DNA of 64,000 nucleotides, taken from Accumulibacter jenkinsii. GTDB taxonomy: Bacteria; Pseudomonadota; Gammaproteobacteria; Burkholderiales; Rhodocyclaceae. The notes under the pieces were generated by a model that was not told the origin of the DNA, did not search any database, and saw only the letters and a list, made by a program, of their open reading frames with translations. The stretch spans positions 806,001 through 870,000 of the forward strand of contig JAZKUF010000001.1 of assembly GCA_036625225.1 (NCBI GenBank). The letters are read 5' to 3'. Below, piece after piece: positions 33,074-43,494 of the stretch (positions are counted from its first letter, which is position 1; the number at the start of each line of letters is the position of its first letter). The translations under genes and the position numbers were made by a program.

Positions 33074-34581
33074 CGTGTTTCCTCCTGGAGAGATTTCCGC
33101 GGCCGCTGCAGCCAGTGCGCCAGCATGCCGTAAGACATGACGATGATCATCGGCAGCAACGAAGCGAAAGCGATCAGGCCGAAACCGTCGATCATCGGGT
33201 CGCGACCCGGCGTCCGTTCGGCGAGACCGACGCCGAGCGCCGTCACCAGCGGAACGGTCACCGTCGACGTCGTCACCCCGCCGCAGTCATAGGCGATCGG
33301 AACGATGAAATTCGGCGCGAATCTGGTCATCACGAGCACCAGCAGATAACCGGGGATCAGCCAGTAGGCGATGTTGATGCCGTCGACAATCCGCGCGCAA
33401 CCGATGACGATGCCGATGCCGACGCCGACCGAGACCAGCGAGCGCAGCCAGAACCCGCTGAGCTGCCCAAGGCTGACCTCGTCGGCCTTGATCGACAACG
33501 CGATCAACGCCGGTTCGGCCATCGTCGTGGCAAAACCGATCAGGAAGCCGTAGAGGTAGACCGCCCACATGGCGACCCCGTCGCGCATCAGGCCCCTGGT
33601 CATCTCGTCACCGAGCGGGAAGAGGCCGACCTGCAGCCCTTCGTCGAACATGAAAAGACCGACCGCGACCAGCACCATGCCGACCGCCAGACCCTTGGGG
33701 TCGGCCAGCGGCCGCCGCAGAATGACGAAACTCGAGAAGAGAACGACGACAATGATCGGCAACAGGTTTCTGACCATGATCAGGAAATCGATCAGCATCT
33801 GGAGCGCCAGGTACTGGTGCTGGTCGTCGCTCGGCATCAGATGCACTGCGCTGCCGGCGGCGGCCGGAACAAAGAACAGGATGCCGTAGAGCTGAATGAT
33901 GATCATCGGCGCCAGCGCACCGAAAGCAATCAGGCCGAAACCGTCGAGCATCGGGTTGCGGCCCCGGATGCTGGTCGCGAGACCCACCCCGAGGGCGGTC
34001 AGCAACGGTGCGGTAACGGTCGATGCGACGACGCCGCCGGAATCGAAAGCGAGGCCGACGAGCTGCGGCGGCGAAAAAGCGGTCAGCGTGACGACGCTCA
34101 GATAGCCGGGGATCAGGTAGTTGCCGATCGAGTGACCCAGGACGATCCGCCAGACGCCGACCATGACCGCGAGGCCGACACCGAGTGCCGCTACCATGCG
34201 CAGGGTCAGGGCAGCCATGCTGCCGCCGGAAACCGCCTCGGCCTTGTAAGCGACGGCCATCAGTGCCGGTTCGGCGGCGACCGACGCGAAGCTGATGCAG
34301 AAAGCGAACAGCATCAGCCAGATGAACGAGCCGCGCCGGGCAAAATCGAAGGCCATCGTCTCGCCAGCCGGAAAGATCGCTGCATCGAGTCCCTTGACGA
34401 ACAGCGCGAGGCCGAGGAGAACCGCAGCGAAGCCGCCGATCAGCGCCGCCGGATTGTCCGGCATGCGCTGGATGAAAAACACCTGAAAGATCGCCACCAC
34501 GATCAGCGTTGGCGCCAGATCTCTGGCCGCTTCGTGCAGGAGCTGGCGGATGATGCGCAGGAGCGATCCCAGGCCGGTCAT
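33070..34581 (-). CDS. DUF1538 membrane protein
   Basis: The 503-aa protein contains two homologous halves of about 250 residues, each ending in 'DGFGLIAFGALAPMIIIQLYG' and 'DGFGLIAFASLLPMIIVMSYG', with about twelve hydrophobic segments overall. The repeated AEPALMAVAYKAEAVSG / AEPALIALSIKADEVSL and AFDSGGVVASTVTAPLLTALG / AYDCGGVTTSTVTVPLVTALG motifs mark the two copies. This duplication is typical of DUF1538, a suspected transporter family without known substrate that is often paired with PII-like proteins, as here. The ATG at 34581 avoids an upstream Arg-rich extension. CorC-like protein A is encoded 11 bases before. Confidence 0.87.
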   Translation of the reverse strand: MTGLGSLLRIIRQLLHEAARDLAPTLIVVAIFQVFFIQRMPDNPAALIGGFAAVLLGLALFVKGLDAAIFPAGETMAFDFARRGSFIWLMLFAFCISFASVAAEPALMAVAYKAEAVSGGSMAALTLRMVAALGVGLAVMVGVWRIVLGHSIGNYLIPGYLSVVTLTAFSPPQLVGLAFDSGGVVASTVTAPLLTALGVGLATSIRGRNPMLDGFGLIAFGALAPMIIIQLYGILFFVPAAAGSAVHLMPSDDQHQYLALQMLIDFLIMVRNLLPIIVVVLFSSFVILRRPLADPKGLAVGMVLVAVGLFMFDEGLQVGLFPLGDEMTRGLMRDGVAMWAVYLYGFLIGFATTMAEPALIALSIKADEVSLGQLSGFWLRSLVSVGVGIGIVIGCARIVDGINIAYWLIPGYLLVLVMTRFAPNFIVPIAYDCGGVTTSTVTVPLVTALGVGLAERTPGRDPMIDGFGLIAFASLLPMIIVMSYGMLAHWLQRPRKSLQEETR

Positions 34582-34592
34582 GGACTGGATCC

Positions 34593-35840
34593 TTACCAAC
34601 GGATCTGCACTTCCTGAATGACCTGCGGTGTCGCGCGCTGGATGGTGAACCTGACGCTTTCGACCTCGATCGTCGTTCCGGCCCGGGGAATTTCGCGCGC
34701 ATACTCGAGCAGGAAACCCGACAGCGTATCGTGGCTGCCGCCGCCGGGCAGCTTCAATCCCAGCTTCTCGTTGAGCATCATCGGCGCCGCACGGGCGCTG
34801 ACCAGATAGTCGTGGTGGCCCAGCTTCTTCAGCCACTCGGCCGGTTTTTCCTGCCGGTCGTATTCGTCCTGGATGTCTTCGACCACTTCCTCGATGATGT
34901 CCTCGATGGTGACGATCCCTTCGGCGCCGCCAAACTCGTCCATCACGACGGCCATCGCGTCGCCGTCCTTGCGCAGTTCGACGAGCATCGACTCGGCGCT
35001 CTTGCTGGCCGGCACATAGCGTGTCGGGCTGATGAAGGTTTCAATCGACAACGAGCCATCGACCCCCAGGAGATCCATGGTGTTGAGGACACCGACCACG
35101 CGGTCGATGCGCCCGTCGTACACCGGCAGGCGAACGTGCGAACTCTCCACCGCCAGACGGATGGCTTCGCCGACCGTGCAGTGTTTTTCAACGGCATTGA
35201 CGTCGATCAGCGGCACCATCACCTTGGAGACCGTGGTCTCGGAGAAGTTGAACATGCGCTTGATCATCGACTTCTCGATCGCCTGGATGTCGCCGCCTTC
35301 CTGGGGCGGCATCTGCACCATGCCCTGAATCTGCTCGCGCAGCGTGAAGGGATTGTGCTCTTCGCGCGCGCCTGCCAGGCGCGACAGGAATTTCGACAGG
35401 GTGACGAAAATGACCAGGATCGGCGAAAAGAGTATCGAGAAGAAGCGCAGGATGTAGATCACGTTGGGAGTGATCGTGTCGGCACGCTGCTGGAAGACGC
35501 TCTTCGGAACGATCTCGCCGAAAACCCAGATCAGCGGCGCGACCAGCGCCACCGCCAGCCAGCTCCCCGCTTCGCCGAACAGCGAGATCATCAGCGAGGT
35601 GGCAATGGTCGAGTTGGCAACCACGGCAATATTGGTCCCGACCAGCGTCGTCGACAGCAGCCACTCCGGCCGCTTCTCGAGCATCTCGAGCGCCAGGCGC
35701 GCACCACGCGAACCCTTGGCCGCGTCGTGGCGCAGTTTCATGCGATCGGCGCTGACGATGCCGAGTTCGGAGCCGGAGAAGAAGCCTTCGGCGATCAGGC
35801 AGACCACCATCAACAGAAGAGTGATCCAGATATCAGGCAT
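34593..35840 (-). CDS. CorC/HlyC-family protein (DUF21-CBS), paralog A
   Basis: This 415-aa member of the hemolysin/CorC family has an N-terminal DUF21 membrane domain (three to four helices; ICLIAEGFFSGSELGIVSADRM, LVGTNIAVVANSTIATSLM, LIWVFGEIVPKSVFQQRAD), a CBS pair (VMVPLIDVNAVEK..., ...VVGVLNTMDLLGVD) and a C-terminal CorC_HlyC transporter-associated domain (DYLVSARAAPMMLNEKLGLKLPGGGSHDTLSGFLLEYA). Family members export magnesium or support magnesium homeostasis. It begins at the base after the paralog B stop codon, so B-A are co-transcribed. Its closest look-alike in the window is paralog E (43495-44751). Confidence 0.92.
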   Translation of the reverse strand: MPDIWITLLLMVVCLIAEGFFSGSELGIVSADRMKLRHDAAKGSRGARLALEMLEKRPEWLLSTTLVGTNIAVVANSTIATSLMISLFGEAGSWLAVALVAPLIWVFGEIVPKSVFQQRADTITPNVIYILRFFSILFSPILVIFVTLSKFLSRLAGAREEHNPFTLREQIQGMVQMPPQEGGDIQAIEKSMIKRMFNFSETTVSKVMVPLIDVNAVEKHCTVGEAIRLAVESSHVRLPVYDGRIDRVVGVLNTMDLLGVDGSLSIETFISPTRYVPASKSAESMLVELRKDGDAMAVVMDEFGGAEGIVTIEDIIEEVVEDIQDEYDRQEKPAEWLKKLGHHDYLVSARAAPMMLNEKLGLKLPGGGSHDTLSGFLLEYAREIPRAGTTIEVESVRFTIQRATPQVIQEVQIRW

Positions 35841-37223
35841 TTAGCGTCCCTCCTGCGGTTTGTTTCCAAGTGTCGCAGCGGCCGCCGGTTCGACGGCTTC
35901 GGCTCCCGGGACGGCTTCTTCGTGAACGGCTGCGACCTGCGGCGGCTCGACCGGGGCCGGCAGCCGCTCGACGAGCACCCGCGTGATGCGGTTGTGTTCG
36001 ATGCCTTCGACGGTAAAACGGAGTCCGCAAAGGTCGGTCGTCGCACCGTTGGCGGGTAGCTCGCCGAAGGCATGCAGCAGCGCGCCGGCGAGCGTCTCGA
36101 CCTCATCGCTCTCGATGCCGACCGCGAACTCCTGATTGAAGTCTTCGACCGACATGCTGCTGTCGATCCGCCGCCGGCCATCGGCAAGATCGCCCATCAG
36201 ATAGCGGGTGACCACCTCGCTGTCCGAAGGACTGTAGATTTCACCGAAGACGCATTCCAGCAGATCCTCCATGGTCACCAGGCCGGTGACGCCACCATAC
36301 TCGTCTACGACCAGGGCAAAAGACAGCTTGCGCTGCCGGAAGGTGTGGAACAGCTCCACCGCCGGCTTCGATTCGGGAAAGAAGTTCGACTGCCGCAGCA
36401 GCTTGCGGATGCCTTGCGGATCGCGTTCGAGCTTGGCGAGATCGACACCAAGCAGATCCCGTGTGTAGAGGATCCCCAGGATCGTGTCACGATGCCCCTT
36501 GAACACCGGGTAGCGCGACTGGCGAGTGGCCTTGATCTGGGTCAGCAGATCGGCTACCGGCAAGTCGGCCGAAAGAAACTGGATGTCCGAGCGGGGCCGC
36601 ATGATGTCGCTCAGCGACTTGCTCCCGAAATCGAAAATCTTTTCGATATACTGGGCTTCCTGGCTGTCGAGTGCGCCTTCGCCAACGGCGTCATGGACCA
36701 GGGTGCGGATCATGTCCTCGGTGACCAGATTGCCCTGCGAGCGCTGCTTGCCGACGATCAGCGTGATGAAAAATTCGGCGACGTGGCGGATGACCTCGCG
36801 CAGCGGCGTGATCATGCGTGCGAAGAGGGCAATCGGGCGGCACTCGGCGTTCGCGAAAGCGACGTTGTTGCGAATCGCCAGCACCTTGGGTGTGATCTCG
36901 CCAAAGAGCAGCAGGATCGGCACCATCACCAGCAGGTTGATCATCTCGTTGTCGGCACCGAACAGATGGATGACCATCGCCGCCGAGATCACCGATGCCG
37001 ATACATTGACGAACTCGTTGCCGATCAGAATGGTGACGATCAAGCGGCGTGGCTCGCTGCGCAGCCGTTCGATCAGCTCGACGCGGGGATTCCTGGCGGC
37101 GCGCATCTGGTCAATCTGAAACGAATTGAGCGAGAACAGCGAGGTTTCAGTACTCGAGAAAAAGCCGGAGCAGCCCAGCAGAAAAACAAAAACGACCAGT
37201 TCGATCCAGAGAGCGGGATCCAT
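35841..37223 (-). CDS. CorC/HlyC-family protein (DUF21-CBS), paralog B
   Basis: The 460-aa protein has the DUF21 membrane domain (LLGCSGFFSSTETSLFSLNSF, LIVTILIGNEFVNVSASVISAAMVIHLFG, ILLLFGEITPKVLAI), a CBS pair (IMRPRSDIQFLS..., LGVDLAKLE) and the CorC_HlyC domain (VGIESDEVETLAGALLHAFGELPANG). A C-terminal tail of about 40 residues rich in Glu/Pro/Ala follows. It starts the minus-strand set B-A-DUF1538-PII-CBS-(145 aa)-DUF4239. Its ATG lies in a hairpin (see 37222-37240). Its closest look-alike in the window is paralog D (41941-43479); both carry EPRRLIV and GNE-VN. Confidence 0.92.
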   Translation of the reverse strand: MDPALWIELVVFVFLLGCSGFFSSTETSLFSLNSFQIDQMRAARNPRVELIERLRSEPRRLIVTILIGNEFVNVSASVISAAMVIHLFGADNEMINLLVMVPILLLFGEITPKVLAIRNNVAFANAECRPIALFARMITPLREVIRHVAEFFITLIVGKQRSQGNLVTEDMIRTLVHDAVGEGALDSQEAQYIEKIFDFGSKSLSDIMRPRSDIQFLSADLPVADLLTQIKATRQSRYPVFKGHRDTILGILYTRDLLGVDLAKLERDPQGIRKLLRQSNFFPESKPAVELFHTFRQRKLSFALVVDEYGGVTGLVTMEDLLECVFGEIYSPSDSEVVTRYLMGDLADGRRRIDSSMSVEDFNQEFAVGIESDEVETLAGALLHAFGELPANGATTDLCGLRFTVEGIEHNRITRVLVERLPAPVEPPQVAAVHEEAVPGAEAVEPAAAATLGNKPQEGR

Positions 37224-37240
37224 TTTACCCCCAGTAAAAT
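37222..37240 (-). promoter_or_regulatory. Hairpin over the paralog B start codon with the ribosome-binding site in its loop
   Basis: A perfect seven-base inverted repeat (ATTTTAC / GTAAAAT) has a five-base loop. On the minus strand the mRNA reads ATTTTAC-TGGGG-GTAAAAT-G, so the Shine-Dalgarno GGGGG is in the loop and stem edge, and the A and U of the AUG are in the stem. Folding could limit translation of the CorC-like gene. Whether this is regulatory or chance is not known. Confidence 0.45.
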
Positions 37241-37681
37241 TGCATTTGCCGGTCGGCAAACGCGCGTTGGAAACGGGCAGCCGCCATCAGCGCTGAAGAT
37301 TGAGCCGGTTCGTCGATGCAGCAATCCGGCAATGGTCCTGGAACGTCCCGCGTCCCTTGATGAGCAAAATCAAACCACCGAGATACCATGGGCGCCGATT
37401 ATCTTCCAGCTTGATGCCACTGTCAAATGCGGCTTCAGTCCCCCCGTGGCCCACCCCGAAGTCAGCGGCGGGCGAACCAGAAGTGAGCCGCCTGGCTGCA
37501 CCGGTTGCGACACTGCAGTCCTTGTTCCGGCGCTATCAACCCCCTCCGGGGCATATCCCCCTGGCGTCAAATATTGCCAGCGGGCACTGGTTAATGTGTA
37601 TGATCAAGCATTCCCTTTTTCCTTGCGTGCCTGCTGGTCGGCAAGGTGCAGACCACAGGCAGTCCTCGCCAGTCCCACATC
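37241..37681. other. Divergent intergenic region between CorC-like paralogs B and C
   Basis: About 440 bases without a convincing gene. The short ORFs in it have no protein character. A candidate promoter for the plus-strand gene is TTGCCA (37574-37579) and TATGAT (37599-37604), spacing 19, about 80 bases before the start. Two small GC-rich inverted repeats around 37545-37570 (CCCC...GGGG) are visible. Nothing else recognised. Confidence 0.4.
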
Positions 37682-38995
37682 ATGTTCGAAGCCTTCCTGC
37701 TGTTCATCATGCTGGCGTTTTCGGCTTTCTTCTCGGGCTCAGAGACCGCCATCACCAGCATTTCGCGGGCCCGGGTCGAAGCGCTGCTCGCCGAACAGCG
37801 CTTCGGGGCCAGATCGCTGCATCGGATGAAGGGCAACCTCAACCGCACCCTGGTCATCATCCTGATCGGCAACAACCTGGTGAATACCGGTGCAGCGACG
37901 CTCGCCACTGTCGTCGCGACCGAGCATTTCGGCCACCTGGGCCCCGGCCTGGCGGTCGGCTTCATCACCCTGTTGCTGCTGATCTTCGGCGAGATCACCC
38001 CGAAGACCTTCAGCTCACGCTATGCCATTGCCGTCGCGCTGCTCGCCGCGTCGCCGCTGGAGTTTCTCGGCAAACTGCTGCTGCCAGCGGTCTGGGCACT
38101 GGAAAAGCTGATGCAATGGATGCACGGCCTGACTGACCCACCCAGGGATCCGACCGTCACCGATACGGAACTGATCGCCATGGCCGAACACGGGACTCAG
38201 GAAGGAACGATCGAGGCGGGCGAACACCAGATGATCCGCCGCATCTTCGACTTCAGCACCCTGCGCGCCAGCGACATCATGGTGCACCGGCACCAGATCT
38301 TCTCGCTCGACGGCAGCCGCACGATCGGCGACGCGCTCGCAGAGATCGCTGCCCAGTCGCATTACCGGGTGCCGCTCTACTCGAACAATCCGGAGGAGAT
38401 CAGCCGCGTCGTCACGCTGCCCGAAATCCTCAGCGAAGTGGCGCAGGGCCATCTCGACAAGACCCTCAGCGAAGCCGGCAGCGACCCGATGTTCGTGCCG
38501 CCCAACCAGCCGGTCGACGGCCTGCTCGACGTACTGCGGGCCAACAAGGATCAGCTGATCGTCGTGGTCAACGAGTTCGGTGGCCTGCTCGGCCTATTTA
38601 CCCTTGAGGACATTCTCGAGGAACTGGTCGGCGATATCTATGACGACGACGAAGTTCCGGCAGACGATCAGGGGGTAGCGACGAAACCTGTCGGCAGCGA
38701 ACTGCTGGTGGACGGAAGCACCGAACTGCGCTTGATCGAAACGCATTTCGAACAGGACCTCGCCGGCAAGCCCTATGATTCGTTGAACCTCTGGATCATC
38801 CGCCATCTTGAGCGTATTCCGGCACCCGGCGAAACTTTCGTCGCCGAAGGGCTGACGGTCAGGATCGAGCGCGCGTCACGGCGACGGATCCACGAAGTTC
38901 GCATCAGCCGCTCATCCGTCACCGCCGCCGGGCCCCTGACCGCTTCCGCCGCCGAGCAGCCGGCGACGGACACGAAGACGGCTTCGCCCGATTAG
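37682..38995 (+). CDS. CorC/HlyC-family protein (DUF21-CBS), paralog C
   Basis: A 437-aa protein of the same family: DUF21 membrane domain (MLAFSAFFSGSETAITSISRARVEAL, LIGNNLVNTGAATLATVVATEHFG, LLLLIFGEITPKTFSS), CBS pair (IMVHRHQIFSLDG..., QLIVVVNEFGGLLGLFTLEDILEELVGDIYDDD) and C-terminal CorC_HlyC domain (LRLIETHFEQDLAGKPYDSLNLWIIRHLERIPAPGETF). Unlike A/B and D/E it is a single gene, transcribed alone toward the Na/Pi symporter. Role: probably divalent-cation export or homeostasis. An unusual feature is the presence of five relatives within 10 kb. Confidence 0.92.
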   Translation: MFEAFLLFIMLAFSAFFSGSETAITSISRARVEALLAEQRFGARSLHRMKGNLNRTLVIILIGNNLVNTGAATLATVVATEHFGHLGPGLAVGFITLLLLIFGEITPKTFSSRYAIAVALLAASPLEFLGKLLLPAVWALEKLMQWMHGLTDPPRDPTVTDTELIAMAEHGTQEGTIEAGEHQMIRRIFDFSTLRASDIMVHRHQIFSLDGSRTIGDALAEIAAQSHYRVPLYSNNPEEISRVVTLPEILSEVAQGHLDKTLSEAGSDPMFVPPNQPVDGLLDVLRANKDQLIVVVNEFGGLLGLFTLEDILEELVGDIYDDDEVPADDQGVATKPVGSELLVDGSTELRLIETHFEQDLAGKPYDSLNLWIIRHLERIPAPGETFVAEGLTVRIERASRRRIHEVRISRSSVTAAGPLTASAAEQPATDTKTASPD

Positions 38996-39047
38996 CACCC
39001 CACCTTCAGCTTCAGCGAGCCTTCGTCGTGCCCATCGCCTGATCTCC

Positions 39048-40853
39048 TTAGGCGTTTTTCAGCACCGCCGGCATGACGGTCTTGGCCATGCGCTTGGCGA
39101 AGTAGTAGATGCGCTTCTGCTTCTCGATGATGTCGACTTCGAGGACGTAGGCCGGGATGCGGTTGGGTTCCTCGGCGACCAGCCGGCGCGCCTCGTGGGC
39201 GGCGGCCGAGTCGGCGATTTCGTTGATCTCTTCCTTCATCCCGATCACCACCTGCGCTGCCCGCTGGTTGCGCTGGGCGACCGCCTGGACGGCGGCCACG
39301 ACCGCCTTGGTGATCGCCTGCTGGAAACCATTGAGCACCTGCTGGGTAGTCTCGCTGACCTCGATCTTGTCCCTGATCCGGTCATGGCCGAGCACCACCA
39401 GGTTGGTCTCGATGATGTCGCCGATGTTCTCGAGGTTGCTGGCCGCCTCCATCAAGTGCATCAGCTCGCTGGTCTGCTCTTCGGTCAGTTCCTGCTTGCT
39501 GATCTTGCCCAGGTAGTCGATGATCCCCGCGTGCAGGATGTCGACCGTGTCGTCCAGCTGCCGGATCTCCTCAAGCGCCTGTCGGTCACCCCTGATGATC
39601 GCCGGCATGATGCCGCGCAACATCGAACTGACCGACTCGCCCATGTGCATCACCTCCATGCGAACCTGGTCGAGCGCCAGCGACGGGGCACTCAGCAGTT
39701 CCGCCTGCAGGAACTTGGTGCGCACGATCATCGTTTCCTCTTCGAGCGCCTTGTCGGGCACCAGCCATTCGACGAAACGCGCGATCTGGGTGGTGAACCA
39801 GATGAAGATCATGCCGTTGGCGACGTTGAAGAAGGTGTGTGCGTTGGCGATCTGGCGCGGTGTCTCGGCAGCCAGCCGTTCGGCGCCGACGAGATTCGGG
39901 TAGGCCGGCGAAATCGCCGTCACCCATTCGGCCATGTTGCTGACGAAGGGCAACCAGAGCATGACGCCGGTGCAGGCCAGCGACACATGCACCACGGCCG
40001 CGCGCACCGCCTCGCGCGGTTTGCCGATCACCGCCAGCAGCGCCGTCGCACAGGTACCGATGTTGGCGCCCATGGCGAGCGCAATGCCCGCGTTGAGGCT
40101 GATGAAACCCTGACTCGCCATGACGATGACGATGCCGGTGGTGGCCGACGAGGACTGGATCAGCGCGGTGAAAGCGGCCGAGATGAGCACCGCGACCAGC
40201 GGGTTGTCCATCGTCTTCATCATCGCGAGGAAGGGCTCGTAGCTGCGCAGGGGCTGCATCGCCTCACCCATCACGTGCATGCCGAAGAACACCATGCCGA
40301 GGCCCATCAGCATCTCGCCGTAGTGCTTGATCTTCTCGTTCTTGGCGATGAACTGCATGGTGAAACCGACCGCGATCATCCCCAGCGCCGCTTTGGTGAT
40401 CTTGAAGGCGACGATCTGGCCGGTGATCGTGGTGCCGATCTTGGCACCAATGATGATCCCGACCGATTGCGACAGGGACATCAGTCCGGCCGAGATGAAA
40501 CCGACGACGAGGACCGTGGTGACCGAAGAAGACTGGATCACCGCCGTCACCAGCGCACCAGTGGTGAGGCCGGCAAAGCGGTTGCTCGTCAGCTTGGCGA
40601 GGATGTTCTTCATCCGCTCGCCGGCCGCGGCCTTCAGCGCGTGCTCCATCTGCGACATGCCGAAAAGGAAGATCGCCAGGCCGCCAAGCAGTTCCATGAT
40701 CATCATGCCCCAGCTCATGCCGGCGGCTTCGGCTTCGGCGGCCAGCGCCGGCCACGCCAGCAGGGCGAGGGCAGGCCCCAGCGTACAGAGCACCAGCAGC
40801 AGGAAGCGGCGGTGAGAGAGATCCTGATGGTTCATCAGCGCGTATTTCAGCAT
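39048..40853 (-). CDS. Na/Pi symporter family protein with C-terminal PhoU-like domain
   Basis: The 601-aa protein is an inner-membrane sodium/phosphate symporter (PNaS). Two inverted-repeat halves carry the QSSS motif (AVIQSSSVTT and ALIQSSSATT) and about eight to ten hydrophobic segments. Residues from about 380 on form a helical PhoU-like domain (LRGIMPAIIRGDRQALEEIRQLDDTVDILHAGIIDYLGKIS..., LENIGDIIETNLVVLGHDRI). The N-terminus looks like a signal segment (RRFLLLVLCTLGPALALLAWPALAAEAE). A Shine-Dalgarno GGAGG lies eight bases upstream, and the stress-protein gene precedes it by 25 bases. Family members move phosphate in either direction; direction here is not shown. Confidence 0.92.
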   Translation of the reverse strand: MLKYALMNHQDLSHRRFLLLVLCTLGPALALLAWPALAAEAEAAGMSWGMMIMELLGGLAIFLFGMSQMEHALKAAAGERMKNILAKLTSNRFAGLTTGALVTAVIQSSSVTTVLVVGFISAGLMSLSQSVGIIIGAKIGTTITGQIVAFKITKAALGMIAVGFTMQFIAKNEKIKHYGEMLMGLGMVFFGMHVMGEAMQPLRSYEPFLAMMKTMDNPLVAVLISAAFTALIQSSSATTGIVIVMASQGFISLNAGIALAMGANIGTCATALLAVIGKPREAVRAAVVHVSLACTGVMLWLPFVSNMAEWVTAISPAYPNLVGAERLAAETPRQIANAHTFFNVANGMIFIWFTTQIARFVEWLVPDKALEEETMIVRTKFLQAELLSAPSLALDQVRMEVMHMGESVSSMLRGIMPAIIRGDRQALEEIRQLDDTVDILHAGIIDYLGKISKQELTEEQTSELMHLMEAASNLENIGDIIETNLVVLGHDRIRDKIEVSETTQQVLNGFQQAITKAVVAAVQAVAQRNQRAAQVVIGMKEEINEIADSAAAHEARRLVAEEPNRIPAYVLEVDIIEKQKRIYYFAKRMAKTVMPAVLKNA

Positions 40854-40878
40854 GTGTCATACCTCCGGTCGTTATTGC

Positions 40879-41400
40879 TCAATGCTTTTGATGTTCCTTG
40901 ACGACGGTGACCGGCAGCTTCGCAAGGCCCAGAACCTGCTCGGCAACCGAACCCAGCAGCAGATGTCGCAGGCCGGTCATCCCCTTGCTGCCCATGACGA
41001 TCATGCCGGCTTTATGCTTCTCCGCCACCTGCAGGATGCGGGTGACAGGAATCCCCTTGACCAGCAGCAGTTCAGGCTTGTGCAAGGTGTCCCGTTCCGG
41101 ATGCCGCTTGCTGACCTCGGCCATGAACTGGTCGAGCATCTCGGCAGCGACATCTTCCATGCGGATCCGCGTCTTCTTGTCGGTCAGGCGCGCGTAATAG
41201 CCCGGCATGTTCAGTGGGTCATGAACGACGTGCAGAACCAGCAGCCGTTGTCCGAGACTGGCGGCCATTTCGCTCGCCAGCAGCAAGGCCGCCTCGGAAC
41301 AGGCGGAGAAATCGACCGGAACCAGGATCGGCCCCCGGACAACGCCATGCGACTTTGCGTCACTTTGCGACTTTGCGTCACTTTGTTTCTGTTCAGCCAT
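40879..41400 (-). CDS. Universal stress protein (UspA family)
   Basis: A 173-aa UspA-domain protein: LVPVDFSACSEAALLLASEMAASLGQRLLVLHVVHDP at the start and the nucleotide-binding signature GSKGMTGLRHLLLGSVAEQVLGLAKLPVTVV at the end (G-2x-G-9x-G-S/T pattern, suggesting ATP binding). A low-complexity N-terminal tail (AEQKQSDAKSQSDAKSHG) derives from an 18-bp tandem duplication. It precedes the Na/Pi symporter by 25 bases in the same direction, suggesting that the two are co-expressed. The ATG at 41400 has AGAGGAG nine bases upstream; a TTG at 41406 would sit too close to it. Confidence 0.9.
   Translation of the reverse strand: MAEQKQSDAKSQSDAKSHGVVRGPILVPVDFSACSEAALLLASEMAASLGQRLLVLHVVHDPLNMPGYYARLTDKKTRIRMEDVAAEMLDQFMAEVSKRHPERDTLHKPELLLVKGIPVTRILQVAEKHKAGMIVMGSKGMTGLRHLLLGSVAEQVLGLAKLPVTVVKEHQKH
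41349..41384. repeat. Perfect 18-bp tandem duplication in the usp 5' end
   Basis: Two identical 18-bp units (41349-41366 and 41367-41384), encoding the repeated peptide KSQSDA in the stress protein's N-terminal tail. Probably a replication-slippage duplication; variation in copy number between strains is likely. Confidence 0.7.
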
Positions 41401-41940
41401 GGGCAAGAACTCCTCTGAGGTGAAGACCCGCCTGACCAGCGGTCGCGCGCACCAGCGCCTGTCTGCGGTCCGGCACGCGATTCACCGCCATGGCCCGACA
41501 GGCGGCGCCGCAGAATGGTCAGGCAGCATTCCGAAGACTCGCCGGCCACTTTGAACCCCGGCAGGACAAGTCACTGAAGGCGATCATTGACATGCCATTC
41601 GGGCATACCCGTGACTCGCGTCGAAGAAAGATACAATAAATTCTTGCTGCATACACTTTTTTTTGCTCTCGGCGATCCCGCTGGCGGCGCCAAGGGCGGC
41701 ACCTGTCGGCCAGCTGGCAGGCGTCGGCAAGACCGTTTCTCCACCGTACACGGCGAAATCTGCACCCTGCCCAGCCATCGCGCTTGTTTCCTTGGGGCAT
41801 TGCGCTTATCCTTGCGCGTTGCGGATCGCGGCGCCATGTCGGCCGCCAGCTGCCTGTTCTGCAGGACGTCTTGCTGTAATCCGGCGCTCTGGCCTGCGCT
41901 TTCTGCTGCTCAATCACACTTCCTGGGGCGGAAACTTTTG
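41401..41940. other. Divergent intergenic region before CorC-like paralog D
   Basis: About 540 bases with no convincing gene; open frames here read as unrelated low-quality peptides. An AT-rich island at 41625-41665 contains a -10-like TACAAT (41632-41637) but no good -35 at the right distance. A ten-base palindrome GCCAGCTGGC is at 41709-41718. The region likely holds the promoters of both flanking operons. Confidence 0.4.
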
Positions 41941-43479
<1,539 letters not shown>

Positions 43480-43494
43480 ACAAGGAGAAGAAGC

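Noticed and set aside
33115..34617. 500-codon plus-strand open frame opposite the DUF1538 gene
   Set aside because: The translation is unnaturally rich in Asp/His/Arg/Gln and opposes a gene with clear internal duplication and family motifs.
41587..41940. Long N-terminal extension of CorC-like paralog D
   Set aside because: The same frame is open upstream to 41587 but encodes Cys/Arg-rich sequence with no membrane-domain or family resemblance; the ATG at 41941 begins directly with the DUF21 helix.
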